DNA of 64,000 bases. Origin: Massilia sp. CF038 (GTDB lineage: Bacteria > Pseudomonadota > Gammaproteobacteria > Burkholderiales > Burkholderiaceae_D). How positions within the stretch are numbered: position 1 is the stretch's first letter; the number at the start of each line of letters is the position of its first letter. Location of the stretch: the NCBI RefSeq assembly GCF_900129765.1, contig NZ_FQWU01000002.1, forward strand, positions 1,302,001 through 1,366,000. Reading direction: 5' to 3'. The notes beneath the pieces are model-generated. The model ran no database searches. It was given only the letters and a program-made list of their open reading frames with translations, and was not told where the DNA came from. The position numbers were made by a program, and so were the translations under genes. Positions 1 through 8,347 of the stretch are shown piece by piece.

Positions 1-303
1 CTCAGGTAGAATGGCGCTCAGATGGCGGGTGCGGCGGTCCAGCAAGCCCTCGGACTGGGGCGGCGCCAGATGCACCACCCGGTGCGCCAGCGCAGCCAGG
101 CGCGCCAGCGTCTGTGGCTGGTCCAGGTCGGCCACGATCGGAATGGCCCCCGCCGCGCGCAACAGCGCACAGCGCGCCGGGTTGCTGGTGACGGCAAACA
201 CGCGAAAGCGCGCGCGCACCAGCGGCAGCAAGCGCATGCCGACATCACCGCAACCGAGAATCAGCAGGCGCGGACGCTTGCTCTTGTTATTGATTTGTTT
301 CAT
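1..303 (-). CDS. NAD(P)-binding epimerase/dehydratase-like protein, N-terminal part (truncated by window edge)
   Basis: The minus-strand frame opens with ATG at 303-301 and runs off the left edge, giving about 101 residues. The N terminus carries a Rossmann nucleotide-binding motif (LLILGCGDVGMRLLP) after a short basic leader, then alternating beta/alpha segments (FRVFAVTSNPARCALLRAAG) as in atypical SDR proteins of the YeeZ type. The family contains NAD(P)-dependent sugar epimerase-like proteins whose substrates are mostly unknown. Its start codon lies only 9 bases from the start of the divergent AscD-like reductase, so the two genes must share or overlap promoter and leader sequences. The C-terminal catalytic region is outside the window, so the exact activity cannot be judged. 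Confidence 0.75.
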   Translation of the reverse strand, partial: MKQINNKSKRPRLLILGCGDVGMRLLPLVRARFRVFAVTSNPARCALLRAAGAIPIVADLDQPQTLARLAALAHRVVHLAPPQSEGLLDRRTRHLSAILPE

Positions 304-312
304 AAGGATAGT

Positions 313-1338
313 ATGAGTTTCCAGATCACTGTTCAGCCCAGCGGCCACCAATTTGCCTGCGACGCCGACGAAACCGTTCTCTCGGCCGCCATCCGCGCCG
401 GCATCGGCCTGCCTTACGGCTGCAAGAATGGCGCCTGCGGCTCATGCAAGGGCAAGGTCGTCAGCGGCATGGTCGAGCACAAGGCACACCAGCAGCGCGC
501 CCTGACGGACGATGAAAAAGCCGCCGGCTTCGCCCTGTTCTGCTGCGCCACCACCGGCGCCGACCTGGTGATCGAAGCGCGCGAAGTGGGCGGCAGCAGC
601 GAGTATCCAGTCCGCAAAATGCCATCGCGGGTGGCCAGCATCGAAAAAGTCGCGCCGGACGTGGCCGTCATCACCCTGCAACTGCCGGCCAACGAAGTGC
701 TTGCCTACCGGGCCGGACAGTATATCGAGTTTCTGCTGCGCGATGGCAAGCGCCGCAGTTACAGCATGGCCAGTGCGCCGAATCTGGATGGGCCGCTGAC
801 GCTGCACATCCGCTACATGGCAGGCGGCATGTTTACCGAACACGTCTTCAACACCATGAAAGAGCGCGACATCCTGCGCTTCGAAGGGCCGCACGGCAGC
901 TTCTTTTTACGCGAAGAATCGGACAAGCCAATCGTGCTGCTGGCCTCGGGTACTGGCTTCGCCCCGATCAAGGCGCTGGTTGAGCACTTGATCCACCTGG
1001 GCTCGACGCGGCCCGTGCATTTGTACTGGGGCGGACGGCGCCCGCTCGACCTGTACATGCACACCCTGTGTGAAAGCTGGGCCGCCACGCTGCCGAACTT
1101 CCGCTACGTGCCGGTGATCTCGCACGCCTTCCCTGAAGACCACTGGACGGGCCGGACCGGCTTCGTGCATGCAGCGGTGATGGCCGACCTGCCCGACCTG
1201 TCCGGCTACCAGGTCTACGCCTGCGGCGCGCCGGTCGTGGTCGATAGCGCGCGGCGCGACTACGTGGCCCAGTGCGGCCTGCCGGCGGACGAATTCTACG
1301 CTGACGCCTTCACCAGCGAAGCCGACCTGCACACCTGA
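313..1338 (+). CDS. CDP-6-deoxy-delta-3,4-glucoseen reductase-like ferredoxin reductase (2Fe-2S/FAD/NAD)
   Basis: A 341-residue electron-transfer flavoprotein. Residues 1-90 form a plant-type 2Fe-2S ferredoxin domain with Cys37, Cys42, Cys45 and a last ligand at Cys77/78 (CKNGACGSCKGK, then LFCCA). A ferredoxin-NADP reductase module follows, with the FAD motif RSYSMAS and the NAD-binding motif GTGFAPIKAL. This order matches AscD/RfbI-type reductases and the reductase components of oxygenases. The ATG at 313 was chosen because the mature ferredoxin fold starts there and AAGGA lies 5 bases upstream; the frame stays open further upstream but is antisense to the divergent gene. In betaproteobacteria such proteins are commonly labelled AscD although deoxysugar pathways are often absent, and no other deoxysugar gene is seen here. 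The true electron acceptor is unknown. Confidence 0.85.
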   Translation: MSFQITVQPSGHQFACDADETVLSAAIRAGIGLPYGCKNGACGSCKGKVVSGMVEHKAHQQRALTDDEKAAGFALFCCATTGADLVIEAREVGGSSEYPVRKMPSRVASIEKVAPDVAVITLQLPANEVLAYRAGQYIEFLLRDGKRRSYSMASAPNLDGPLTLHIRYMAGGMFTEHVFNTMKERDILRFEGPHGSFFLREESDKPIVLLASGTGFAPIKALVEHLIHLGSTRPVHLYWGGRRPLDLYMHTLCESWAATLPNFRYVPVISHAFPEDHWTGRTGFVHAAVMADLPDLSGYQVYACGAPVVVDSARRDYVAQCGLPADEFYADAFTSEADLHT

Positions 1339-1738
1339 GCGTCCGCTCCCGGGCGCACAGCGCCCGCCTTCACAACGTGCCACATCTGCACCCCAGGTCG
1401 CAGAACACATCTCTGCCCAAAACTAACCGGGGTCAGACCTCAATACTGCAATTTTTTGGTGCCATAGCCGCAGCTTTGTTTGTGGTTTGTGGCCCGGACG
1501 CATCCGTCCTGCGACATCTGGTCCCGCAGGATACGAAAAGTATTGCAGAAACGAAGTTTGGGGCCATGTTGCAGTAATGAGGTCTGACCCCGATTGGGGA
1601 CATACGCCGATACAGCAACATGTTGGTGTCTTCAGGTCGGGTTGTGTGGCGTTTTGTGGCCAGCGCGCACCGGTTCTTCGACGCCAGGTGATGCAGGCGA
1701 CGAAAATCTTGCAAAAATGAGGTCTGACCCCGGTGGGG
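1339..1738. other. Intergenic region with hairpin and REP-like repeats
   Basis: About 400 bases with no convincing gene. A perfect hairpin (GGGCGC ACA GCGCCC, 1351-1365) follows the reductase stop but has no T run. The rest holds three copies of a GGTCTGACCCC-type repeat, listed separately. Short open frames exist in all directions but look like repeat sequence rather than protein. Confidence 0.6.
1428..1731. repeat. REP-like GGGGTCAGACC repeat cluster (one inverted and two direct copies)
   Basis: A 23-base unit at 1428-1450 (CGGGGTCAGACCTCAATACTGCA) shortened here to its core GGGGTCAGACCTCA recurs inverted at 1569-1591 with a single mismatch, forming a long inverted repeat around about 120 bases. 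A third copy with core TGAGGTCTGACCCCG lies at about 1717-1731 in the same orientation as the second. ACGAAAA plus a TTGCA-containing stretch precedes copies two and three. Arrangement and core resemble repetitive extragenic palindromes, which in other bacteria are mobilised by REP-associated tyrosine transposases; no transposase gene is present here. Confidence 0.6.
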
Positions 1739-2368
1739 TTAGCGGCGTTTGACGGTGCTGGCGTCGAACTGGTCGCTGTTCTTGCCGGTGATGCCGGCGT
1801 AGAACTGCTGGATTTCGGCCATGTCGGCAGCGATGTCGCCAGTGGGCATGAACATGCGGCCGATGCCGCCGGTCTTGTGCTTGAAGTCGAGGTAGGCCAG
1901 CGCGATCGGCACACCGGCCCCATGCGCCATGTGGTAAAACCCGGTCTTCCAGTGCGTGACTTTGCCGCGCGTGCCTTCGGGCGCCACGATGATGGCCAGC
2001 CGCTCACGCGCGCTGAAGGCGGCAATCGTGTTCTGCACGGTATTGTTGGAGGCGCTGCGGTCAATCGCGATGCCGCCCAGCCAGCGCGAGAGCCAGCCAA
2101 TCGGCCAGGTAAACAGGCTGGCCTTGGCCATCCAGTACACGCGCAAACGCAGCACGAAGCACAGCATGAGTGTGATCGGGAAATCCCAGTTGCTGGTGTG
2201 GGGAGCGGCAATCAGCACGAATTTTGGGTGCTGTTCAATTTCGTCCGGCGTCATGCCTTCGGTGCGCCAGCCGCTGGCACGCATGGCCAGCCCGGACAGC
2301 GCGCGCATCACGCGATTGACGATGGGTGTTTCAAATATGGTGTGGTGCATGGCGGAGCGGCCCGGCAT
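1739..2368 (-). CDS. Lysophospholipid/1-acylglycerol-3-phosphate acyltransferase family protein
   Basis: A PlsC-like acyltransferase of about 209 residues. The catalytic HX4D motif is HTSNWD, and the second conserved block is PEGTRGK, which binds the phosphate of the acyl acceptor. The family transfers acyl groups from acyl-ACP or acyl-CoA to lysophospholipids at the inner face of the cytoplasmic membrane; hydrophobic segments around FPITLMLCFVL fit peripheral membrane attachment. Start is uncertain: ATG at 2368 is used here, ATG at 2350 (MHHTIFETP) is an equally good alternative, and neither has a clear ribosome-binding site. The gene stands alone, with the repeat cluster downstream and a divergent MFS gene upstream. 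The specific acceptor cannot be told from sequence. Confidence 0.85.
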   Translation of the reverse strand: MPGRSAMHHTIFETPIVNRVMRALSGLAMRASGWRTEGMTPDEIEQHPKFVLIAAPHTSNWDFPITLMLCFVLRLRVYWMAKASLFTWPIGWLSRWLGGIAIDRSASNNTVQNTIAAFSARERLAIIVAPEGTRGKVTHWKTGFYHMAHGAGVPIALAYLDFKHKTGGIGRMFMPTGDIAADMAEIQQFYAGITGKNSDQFDASTVKRR

Positions 2369-2468
2369 GCCCACGCCCGGCAGGCGGACGCAACATCGGG
2401 CACAATAGCGGGTTGGTTCTCTAAAGCATCATTTTACCCCAGCGGCATCCCTGCCCCGAAAGTTCTTT

Positions 2469-3722
2469 ATGTCCCTGATGTCGCCGTCCAACGGTGCGAG
2501 CGTGCTGCGCCACCGCAATTTCACGTTTTACCTGGGGGCGCGCCTGCTCGGCACGCTGGCGGTGCAGATGCAAAGCGTGGCCATCGGCTGGCAGGTGTAC
2601 CAGATGACGGGCAGCCTGTTTGACCTGGGCCTGATCGGGCTGGCGCAATTTGCGCCCTTCCTGGTGCTGATCCTGCTGGCCGGCCACGTGGCGGACCGCT
2701 TTAACCGGCGCAATATCATCATTGCCTGCCTGGCAACCCAACTGGTGTGCGGGCTGCTCCTGCTGTGGTTCACCCATGCGGGGCTGTCGCAGGTGTGGCC
2801 GGTGTTCGCGATCCTGGTCCTGTTCGGCAGTGCGCGTGCCTTCATGATGCCAGCGACCCAGGCTGTGCTGCGCAATCTGGTGCCGACGGAAAGCTTCGGC
2901 GCCGCGGTCGCCCTCAGTTCTTCCGCCTTCCATGTGGCCGTGATTGCCGGCCCTGTTATCGGTGGCCTGCTGTATCTGGCCGGCCCGTCCACGGTGTATC
3001 TGGTGGCCACGGCTCTGCTGGTGCTGTCGGTGCTGCTGATGGCGCGCACGCGCGCCGCGCCGCAGGTGATCAGCACGGAACCGGCCACCTGGCACACGGT
3101 GCTCGAAGGCTTGCGTTTCGTGTGGTCGCGTCCCATCATGCTGGGCGCTATTTCGCTGGATTTGTTCGCGGTCCTGTTTGGCGGCGCCACTGCCTTACTG
3201 CCTGCTTATGCGCACGACGTGCTGCAGGTGGGCCCGACCGCGCTGGGCCTGCTGCGCACCGCGCCCGGTGCCGGCGCCGCCTTGTGCTCGGTACTACTGA
3301 CCTTCTATCCGATCCAGCGCCGGGTCGGCGCGTGGATGTTTGGCGGGGTCGGCCTGTTCGGCCTGGCCACGGTGGTACTGGGGCTGACCGACAACTTGAT
3401 CATCGCCCTGCTCGCCTTGCTGGTGCTGGGCGCGGGCGACATGGTCAGTGTGTATGTGCGCCATCTGCTGGTGCAGTTCGAGACCCCCGATGAAATCCGC
3501 GGCCGCGTCAGCGCGGTCAATGCCGTCTTCATCGGCGCCTCGAATGAACTGGGGGAATTCGAATCAGGACTGACAGCTGGCTGGCTGGGACTGGTGCGCG
3601 CGATTCTGTTTGGCGGTGTGGCCACGCTGGCGGTCACGGTGCTGTGGATGGTGCGCTTTCCGGTGCTCTCGCGCATGGACCGCTTCCCCCATCACGAGAA
3701 GGAATTGGCGGCGCAAACATAG
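2469..3722 (+). CDS. MFS transporter, EntS-like drug/siderophore exporter family
   Basis: A 417-residue integral membrane protein with about 12 hydrophobic segments. The loop after the second helix reads GHVADRFNRRNII, the MFS signature between TM2 and TM3, and a matching basic loop follows later. The N terminus (VLRHRNFTFYLGARLLGTLAVQ) and the DEIRGRVSAVNAVFIGASNELGEFESG block are typical of the EntS/MFS_3 branch, which exports enterobactin or drugs by proton antiport. No siderophore genes adjoin it, so the substrate is unknown. It diverges from the acyltransferase gene. A second ATG at 2478 could also serve as start; ribosome-binding sites are weak for both. Confidence 0.88.
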   Translation: MSLMSPSNGASVLRHRNFTFYLGARLLGTLAVQMQSVAIGWQVYQMTGSLFDLGLIGLAQFAPFLVLILLAGHVADRFNRRNIIIACLATQLVCGLLLLWFTHAGLSQVWPVFAILVLFGSARAFMMPATQAVLRNLVPTESFGAAVALSSSAFHVAVIAGPVIGGLLYLAGPSTVYLVATALLVLSVLLMARTRAAPQVISTEPATWHTVLEGLRFVWSRPIMLGAISLDLFAVLFGGATALLPAYAHDVLQVGPTALGLLRTAPGAGAALCSVLLTFYPIQRRVGAWMFGGVGLFGLATVVLGLTDNLIIALLALLVLGAGDMVSVYVRHLLVQFETPDEIRGRVSAVNAVFIGASNELGEFESGLTAGWLGLVRAILFGGVATLAVTVLWMVRFPVLSRMDRFPHHEKELAAQT

Positions 3723-3882
3723 CGGCGGGGGGCGTTCTTATTGAACCTGAACAAGATTTGCGAAAGGTGTAAGATAAAGCCGTGTGCGACGATGTCACCG
3801 GCTCCGGCAGGCCGCCTTTGCGCGCCCTTGCCGCACACGTAAGGCCGGAGTTGGATTTTTTTGAACAACCGGGAGTGAGCTT

Positions 3883-4248
3883 ATGCAAATTAACATCAAT
3901 ACCGACAAAACGATCGAACGCCATCAAGGTCTGGACGACCATGTGCAAGCCGTGGTCTCAGCTGCGGTGCAACGTTTTGCGGACCACATCACTCGCGTCG
4001 AAGTTCACCTCAGCGACGAAAACAGCCAGAAATCCGTCGATGGCGGTAACCGTTGCCTGCTTGAAGCGCGCGTCACGGGTTACCAGCCAGTTGCGGTCAG
4101 CCATCACGACGTTGCCTTGCATGTCGCAATCAGCGGCGCGGCAGACAAGCTCAAGCGCGCAATCGAAAGCGCCCTGGGCCGTCTGCACGGCAAGACCAAG
4201 CATGCCACGCCCACCCTGGTGGACGAGCCAGACGAAGTGAACGAGTAA
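3883..4248 (+). CDS. HPF/RaiA-family ribosome-associated protein
   Basis: A 121-residue protein of the ribosome hibernation factor family. The sequence shows the beta-alpha-beta-beta-beta-alpha pattern of the fold: MQININTDKTIERHQGLDDH, VEVHLSDENSQK, CLLEARVTGYQPVAV and a last helix (ADKLKRAIESALGRL). Family members bind the 30S decoding site in stationary phase and inactivate or dimerise ribosomes. It lacks the C-terminal dimerisation domain of long HPF, so it is a short form, and the tail after residue 105 is acidic. GGGAGTGAG lies just upstream of the ATG. It is not next to rpoN, where hpf often sits, so it may be a second paralogue. Confidence 0.85.
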   Translation: MQININTDKTIERHQGLDDHVQAVVSAAVQRFADHITRVEVHLSDENSQKSVDGGNRCLLEARVTGYQPVAVSHHDVALHVAISGAADKLKRAIESALGRLHGKTKHATPTLVDEPDEVNE

Positions 4249-4258
4249 GCAGCACTTT

Positions 4259-4283
4259 CCTGGCGGCCGCAAGGGCTGCCAGG
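4259..4283. terminator. Hairpin between convergent genes
   Basis: CCTGGCGGCC, loop GCAAG, GGGCTGCCAGG folds into a 10-bp stem with one G-T pair, 10 bases after the HPF stop and just before the stop of the convergent binding-protein gene. No T run follows on either strand, so intrinsic termination is plausible but weakly supported. Confidence 0.4.
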
Positions 4284-4287
4284 CGCC

Positions 4288-5079
4288 CTACCCGATGCCC
4301 AGTTGCTGCGCCAGGCTGCGCAGATAGGCCAGGCCTGCCACCGAGCGGCTGCCATACCAGGACATCATTTCCCCATCGACTAAAAAAACCGGTTTGCCGA
4401 TCTGGCGCTCCAGCGCGTCGGCATGCGACTGCGTGAAACGGTAGGGCTCAGTTGACAGCAGTACCGCATCGATGCCCTCCACCAGTGCCGCATTCCATTG
4501 AAACACCGGATAGCGCGCCTCGCCCAGCGCCGGTGTGCGCCAGCCAATTTCCGCCAGCATGCGCGCAATATAGGTGTCGGCCGAGATGCTCATCCAGGGA
4601 TCTTGCCAGATGCAGTACAGCACCGTGGCAGGCCGCCCTTTGGGCATGGCTTGCAGCAAGGCGTACTCGCGCTCGAATGCGGCGCACCAAGCGGCCGCGC
4701 GCGCTTCCACGCAGAAGATGCCCCCCAGCAGATGGGCCAGCGCCAGGTTGTCGCGCGGCGCCAGCGGATGGGTCACCACCAGATTGGGCACGAACTGCGC
4801 CAGCGCGTCCGCCGTGGGCTTTTCATTTTCATCGATATTGAGCACCACGTGCGTGGGCGCCAGCTTGCGAATTTTGTCGAGGTTCACGTCCTTGGTGCCG
4901 CCCACCTTGGCAATGTTGCGCACGACATCTGCAGGGTGGATGCAAAAGCCGGTGCGCCCCACCAATTGGGGCGCCAGGCCAAAGTCGCACAGCATTTCGG
5001 TGATCGATGGCACCAGCGACACGATGCGCGCAGCAGGCGCTGCGGCGTGGCGGGTACCTTGGGCGTCAGTAAAAGACAT
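4288..5079 (-). CDS. Cobalamin-binding/BtuF-like helical-backbone metal receptor
   Basis: A 263-residue protein of the class III periplasmic-binding fold. The N-terminal lobe begins AARIVSLVPSITEMLCDFGL, followed by LVGRTGFCIHPADVV and VGGTKDVNLDKIRKLAPTHV, the pattern of BtuF and related cobalamin or haem receptors; the C-terminal lobe has VFQWNAALVEGIDAVLL. No signal peptide is visible, unlike classical BtuF, so it may act in the cytoplasm or have been recruited to another role. ATG at 5079 was chosen over an upstream start at 5154 because the latter would overlap the divergent cyclase gene. No permease or ATPase gene adjoins it. B12 binding is inferred from the family only. Confidence 0.75.
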   Translation of the reverse strand: MSFTDAQGTRHAAAPAARIVSLVPSITEMLCDFGLAPQLVGRTGFCIHPADVVRNIAKVGGTKDVNLDKIRKLAPTHVVLNIDENEKPTADALAQFVPNLVVTHPLAPRDNLALAHLLGGIFCVEARAAAWCAAFEREYALLQAMPKGRPATVLYCIWQDPWMSISADTYIARMLAEIGWRTPALGEARYPVFQWNAALVEGIDAVLLSTEPYRFTQSHADALERQIGKPVFLVDGEMMSWYGSRSVAGLAYLRSLAQQLGIG

Positions 5080-5123
5080 GGACAGGGGCTCCAGGCGGGC
5101 GAAGCTGCTATTGGAACACTGAT

Positions 5124-6137
5124 ATGATGACATTGCCAAGAGTAGACACCCCACACACGAGAGAGATCACTTTGGAACAGACAGGCACCTTCGGCCAATC
5201 GAGCTACCGCATCGGCGACTTGCAACTGTTTCGCGATGCCGACCCTGCGCAGCTGGCGCCCTTGCTGGCGTCCTGCCCCATCATCCGCATTGGCGCGGGC
5301 CAGCCGGTGGAAGATCCGGCGCGGGCCCGTATGTACATTGTGCTGGCCGGGGCGCTGGCGGTGGCGGCCGATACCGAAAGCGGCATGGCCGACGGCAGTG
5401 TCAGCCGCATTTTGCCGGGCGAGAGCGTGGGTGAGCAGGCCGTGCTGGACGAAAGCGCGAATTTGTCGGCCATGTCGGCCATCGTCGATTCGGAACTGCT
5501 GGTCATTGATGGCGAGCTGGTGTGGAAGATGATCGACCTGTCCGGTGGCCTGGCGCGCAATCTGTTGCGCATGCTGTCGTTCCGCATACGCGCTGCCAAT
5601 GCCTTGCTGCGCCGGCGCCAGAAGCTGGGCGAGTTCTACCGCCAGCTATCGATGAACGATGGCTTGACGGGGCTGTACAACCGCTCCTGGCTGAGCGACA
5701 TGTTGCCCAAGCTGGTGGCCACCGCGCACCGCGCCGGCACCCCGCTGGCCCTGATCATGATAGACCTTGACCACTTCAAAATGTTCAACGATACCCACGG
5801 TCACCTGACCGGTGACGATGCCTTGCGCGCCGCGGCCGGCGTGATCAGCGTGGCGCTGCGCCCGTCCGATTATGCGGTCCGCTACGGCGGCGAGGAAATG
5901 ATGGTGATTTTGCCCGAAACCACGGAACTACTGGCAGTGCTGGTGGCCGAGCGGCTGGTGGCGCGCATGCGCGAAGCGCCGATTTTCCCGGACATGCGAC
6001 TGCCCTTGCCGCATGTGACGGCCTCGGTGGGCGTGGCCAGCCTGGCCGCCGGCATGGATGAGCAAGGCTTGATCGCAGCGGCCGACGCGGCCCTGTACCG
6101 CGCCAAGCACGGCGGGCGCGACCAGGTGGCGCTTTAA
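5124..6137 (+). CDS. Diguanylate cyclase with N-terminal cyclic-nucleotide-binding-like domain
   Basis: A 337-residue signalling protein. Residues about 30-150 resemble a cNMP-binding beta-roll (ILPGESVGEQAVLDESANLSA), and residues about 180-335 are a GGDEF domain. The active-site loop is RYGGEEM, a GGEEM variant with both acidic residues kept, and IDLDHFKMFNDTHGHLTGDD carries the metal- and GTP-binding residues, so cyclic-di-GMP synthesis is likely. The ligand of the N-terminal domain is unknown, and the arginine that anchors cAMP phosphate is not evident. ATG codons at 5124 and 5127 and a TTG at about 5171 are possible starts. It is soluble, with no membrane segment. Confidence 0.88.
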   Translation: MMTLPRVDTPHTREITLEQTGTFGQSSYRIGDLQLFRDADPAQLAPLLASCPIIRIGAGQPVEDPARARMYIVLAGALAVAADTESGMADGSVSRILPGESVGEQAVLDESANLSAMSAIVDSELLVIDGELVWKMIDLSGGLARNLLRMLSFRIRAANALLRRRQKLGEFYRQLSMNDGLTGLYNRSWLSDMLPKLVATAHRAGTPLALIMIDLDHFKMFNDTHGHLTGDDALRAAAGVISVALRPSDYAVRYGGEEMMVILPETTELLAVLVAERLVARMREAPIFPDMRLPLPHVTASVGVASLAAGMDEQGLIAAADAALYRAKHGGRDQVAL

Positions 6138-6766
6138 ACCCTGCCCTTCGGCTTGGCCTTGTCGGTGGCGTCACCTTCTTCAGTGGCAGGCGGCGCTGGC
6201 GGTGTGATGAAGTCCTGGTAGCCCTTGAGCACCAGGTCGCGCGTCTTGTTGATGCCGGCGGCAATGTCGCCGCCCAGCACTTTCAGGCCATCGAGCACGT
6301 CCTGGGCTTCCTTGAAGCCCTTTTCAAAGCCCCCCTGGATCACGCCAATGAATTCCTTGCGCGTGGCTTCATTGTCTTCCAGCCCTTTTTGTTCGCGGTA
6401 CGCCTCATAGAAGGCGGTCGACAGGCTCACGATGCGCTGGGCCGTGGCTTCAGCCGAATTGTCCTGGGTGGCGGCCGCATTCTGGATCGCATCCTTGCCC
6501 AGGGTGGGCTGCAATTCTTCATTGATGCCATTGATGGCTGATTTAAGCAGCAGCGCCAGCGGCTCGTTACCGGACGACAAAGACACGCTGATCGATGTCT
6601 GGACGATGGCACTGTTGAGCGAGGCGCGTGCCTTGGCCGTGCTGGAGGCCGGGCTGTCCACGTCCTTGACCTTGTTGTTCGACTGCGCGTCAAGCTTGTT
6701 GTCGTTGTCGACCGTGGCAGGCAGCGCGGAAGGTTTTCCGCCGGTAATAGAAACAGGGATTGACAT
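6134..6766 (-). CDS. DUF5610 domain-containing protein
   Basis: A 210-residue protein of unknown function. The N terminus (MSIPVSITGGKPSALP) is flexible and polar; the middle (LNSAIVQTSISVSLSSGNEPLALLLKSAI) and the following helical part (IVSLSTAFYEAYREQKG, FIGVIQGGFEKGFKEAQDVL) match the DUF5610 pattern as I remember it, a domain often seen in polar-flagellated gamma- and betaproteobacteria. The C-terminal tail is rich in Pro, Glu and Lys. The start is well supported by AAGGAG 7 bases before the ATG. No signal peptide or membrane segment is seen. Its stop overlaps that of the convergent cyclase by 3 bases. No function can be assigned. Confidence 0.7.
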   Translation of the reverse strand: MSIPVSITGGKPSALPATVDNDNKLDAQSNNKVKDVDSPASSTAKARASLNSAIVQTSISVSLSSGNEPLALLLKSAINGINEELQPTLGKDAIQNAAATQDNSAEATAQRIVSLSTAFYEAYREQKGLEDNEATRKEFIGVIQGGFEKGFKEAQDVLDGLKVLGGDIAAGINKTRDLVLKGYQDFITPPAPPATEEGDATDKAKPKGRV

Positions 6767-6874
6767 GGTGCTTCTCCTTAGTCCAGCATAAGCGCCACAT
6801 CCGGGCGCACAGTCCACCTTCTATTAGCGGCAGCAATGCCAGAACCTGTAGCCCGCTACAGCAAGATTATTTCT

Positions 6875-8323
6875 ATGACCACCCATACTTTCCTTTGGCA
6901 TGACTATGAAACCTTTGGCGCCCAGCCGCGCCGCGACCGACCGGCCCAGTTTGCCGCCATTCGCACCGATGCCGAATTGAATGAAATTGGGACGCCGATC
7001 ATGCTGTATTGCCAGCCAGCGCCGGACTTTCTGCCCGACCCGGTGTCCTGCCTGATCACCGGAATTACCCCGCAGCAATGCCTGGAATGGGGCGTGCCGG
7101 AACATCAGTTTGCCGCCACCGTGGAAGCCGCCTTCAGCGAACCGGGCACGATCGGGGTGGGCTACAACACCATCCGTTTCGACGATGAGGTCACGCGCTT
7201 TCTGTTCTGGCGCAATCTGATCGATCCGTATGCACGCGAGTGGCAGCACAATTGTGGCCGCTGGGATTTACTGGACGTGGTGCGCATGACCTACGCCTTG
7301 CGTCCGGAAGGCATTGAATGGCCGCTGCGGGACGATGGCAAGCCCAGTTTCAAGCTGGAACACTTGGCGCGGGCCAACGGCCTGGTGCACGAAGCAGCGC
7401 ACGACGCGCTGTCGGACGTGCGCGCCACCATCGCGCTGGCGCGCCTGATCCGCCAGCGCCAGCCCAAGCTGTTCGATTTCTGTCTGGCCCTGCACAAGAA
7501 GGACAAGGTTTCCGCCGAAATCGGCATGCACCTGGCGCTGCCGCAGCGCCAGCCCTTCCTGCACGTGAGCGGCATGTTCCCTGCCGAGCTCGGCTGCATC
7601 GGCCTGGTGTATCCGCTCGGTACCCATCCGACCAACAAGAATGAAGTGCTGGTCTGGGATTGCCGCTACGATCCGGCCGAACTGTTCGGGCTCGATGCCG
7701 ACACCATCCGCCTGCGCATGTTCAGCAAGAGCGCCGATCTGCCGGAGGGCGTGACACGTTTGCCCATCAAGAGCATCCATCTGAACAAATCGCCGATGCT
7801 GGTGTCGAACCTGAAGACGCTGACGCCAGCCATGGCCCAGCGTTGGGATCTGGACCTTGAGCTAGGCCGTGTGCATGCACAGGCGGTCGCGGCGGGGCCA
7901 GACATGGGCGCCATGTGGGAGCAGGTTTACCAGCGTCCTGCAGCTGCTGGCGACACCGATGTGGACGAAGATTTGTACGGCGGCTTTATCAGCAAGGACG
8001 ACAAGCGCAAGCTTGAAACACTGCGCGCAGACAAGCCCGAAAGGCTGGCTGCGGCGCGGCCGTCGTTTGATGACGAACGGTTGGGCGAACTGTTCTTCCG
8101 CTACCGCGCGCGCAATTTCCCGCACACGCTCAGCGTGGACGAGGCCGCCCACTGGGAGCAGCACCGCGCCGCACGCCTGTTCGATGGCGAGGCAGGCGCG
8201 CGCACGATCGAGCAATTGTTCGCAGAAATTGATACCTTGTCGGAAGAAGCAGATGAACGCGCCGAACAGATCCTTGGCGCGCTGTATGACTACGCCGAAA
8301 TGATCGCGCCCTCACGCCGCTGA
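6875..8323 (+). CDS. sbcB: Exodeoxyribonuclease I
   Basis: A 482-residue 3'-5' single-strand DNA exonuclease, the usual length for SbcB. The DEDDh exonuclease core is complete: DYETFG (Asp10, Glu12), a YNTIRFDDE block, and HDALSDVRATI for the terminal His/Asp pair. ExoI-specific SH3-like and C-terminal helical regions follow (LGELFFRYRARNFPHTLS). The enzyme degrades ssDNA and works in mismatch repair and recombination. ATG at 6875 (MTTHTFLWHDYETFG) was chosen because family members begin a few residues before the catalytic motif; an in-frame start at 6836 adds unrelated residues. The gene is monocistronic. Confidence 0.95.
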   Translation: MTTHTFLWHDYETFGAQPRRDRPAQFAAIRTDAELNEIGTPIMLYCQPAPDFLPDPVSCLITGITPQQCLEWGVPEHQFAATVEAAFSEPGTIGVGYNTIRFDDEVTRFLFWRNLIDPYAREWQHNCGRWDLLDVVRMTYALRPEGIEWPLRDDGKPSFKLEHLARANGLVHEAAHDALSDVRATIALARLIRQRQPKLFDFCLALHKKDKVSAEIGMHLALPQRQPFLHVSGMFPAELGCIGLVYPLGTHPTNKNEVLVWDCRYDPAELFGLDADTIRLRMFSKSADLPEGVTRLPIKSIHLNKSPMLVSNLKTLTPAMAQRWDLDLELGRVHAQAVAAGPDMGAMWEQVYQRPAAAGDTDVDEDLYGGFISKDDKRKLETLRADKPERLAAARPSFDDERLGELFFRYRARNFPHTLSVDEAAHWEQHRAARLFDGEAGARTIEQLFAEIDTLSEEADERAEQILGALYDYAEMIAPSRR

Positions 8324-8347
8324 GGCCGCAGCGTCCGGCAGGCGCGC

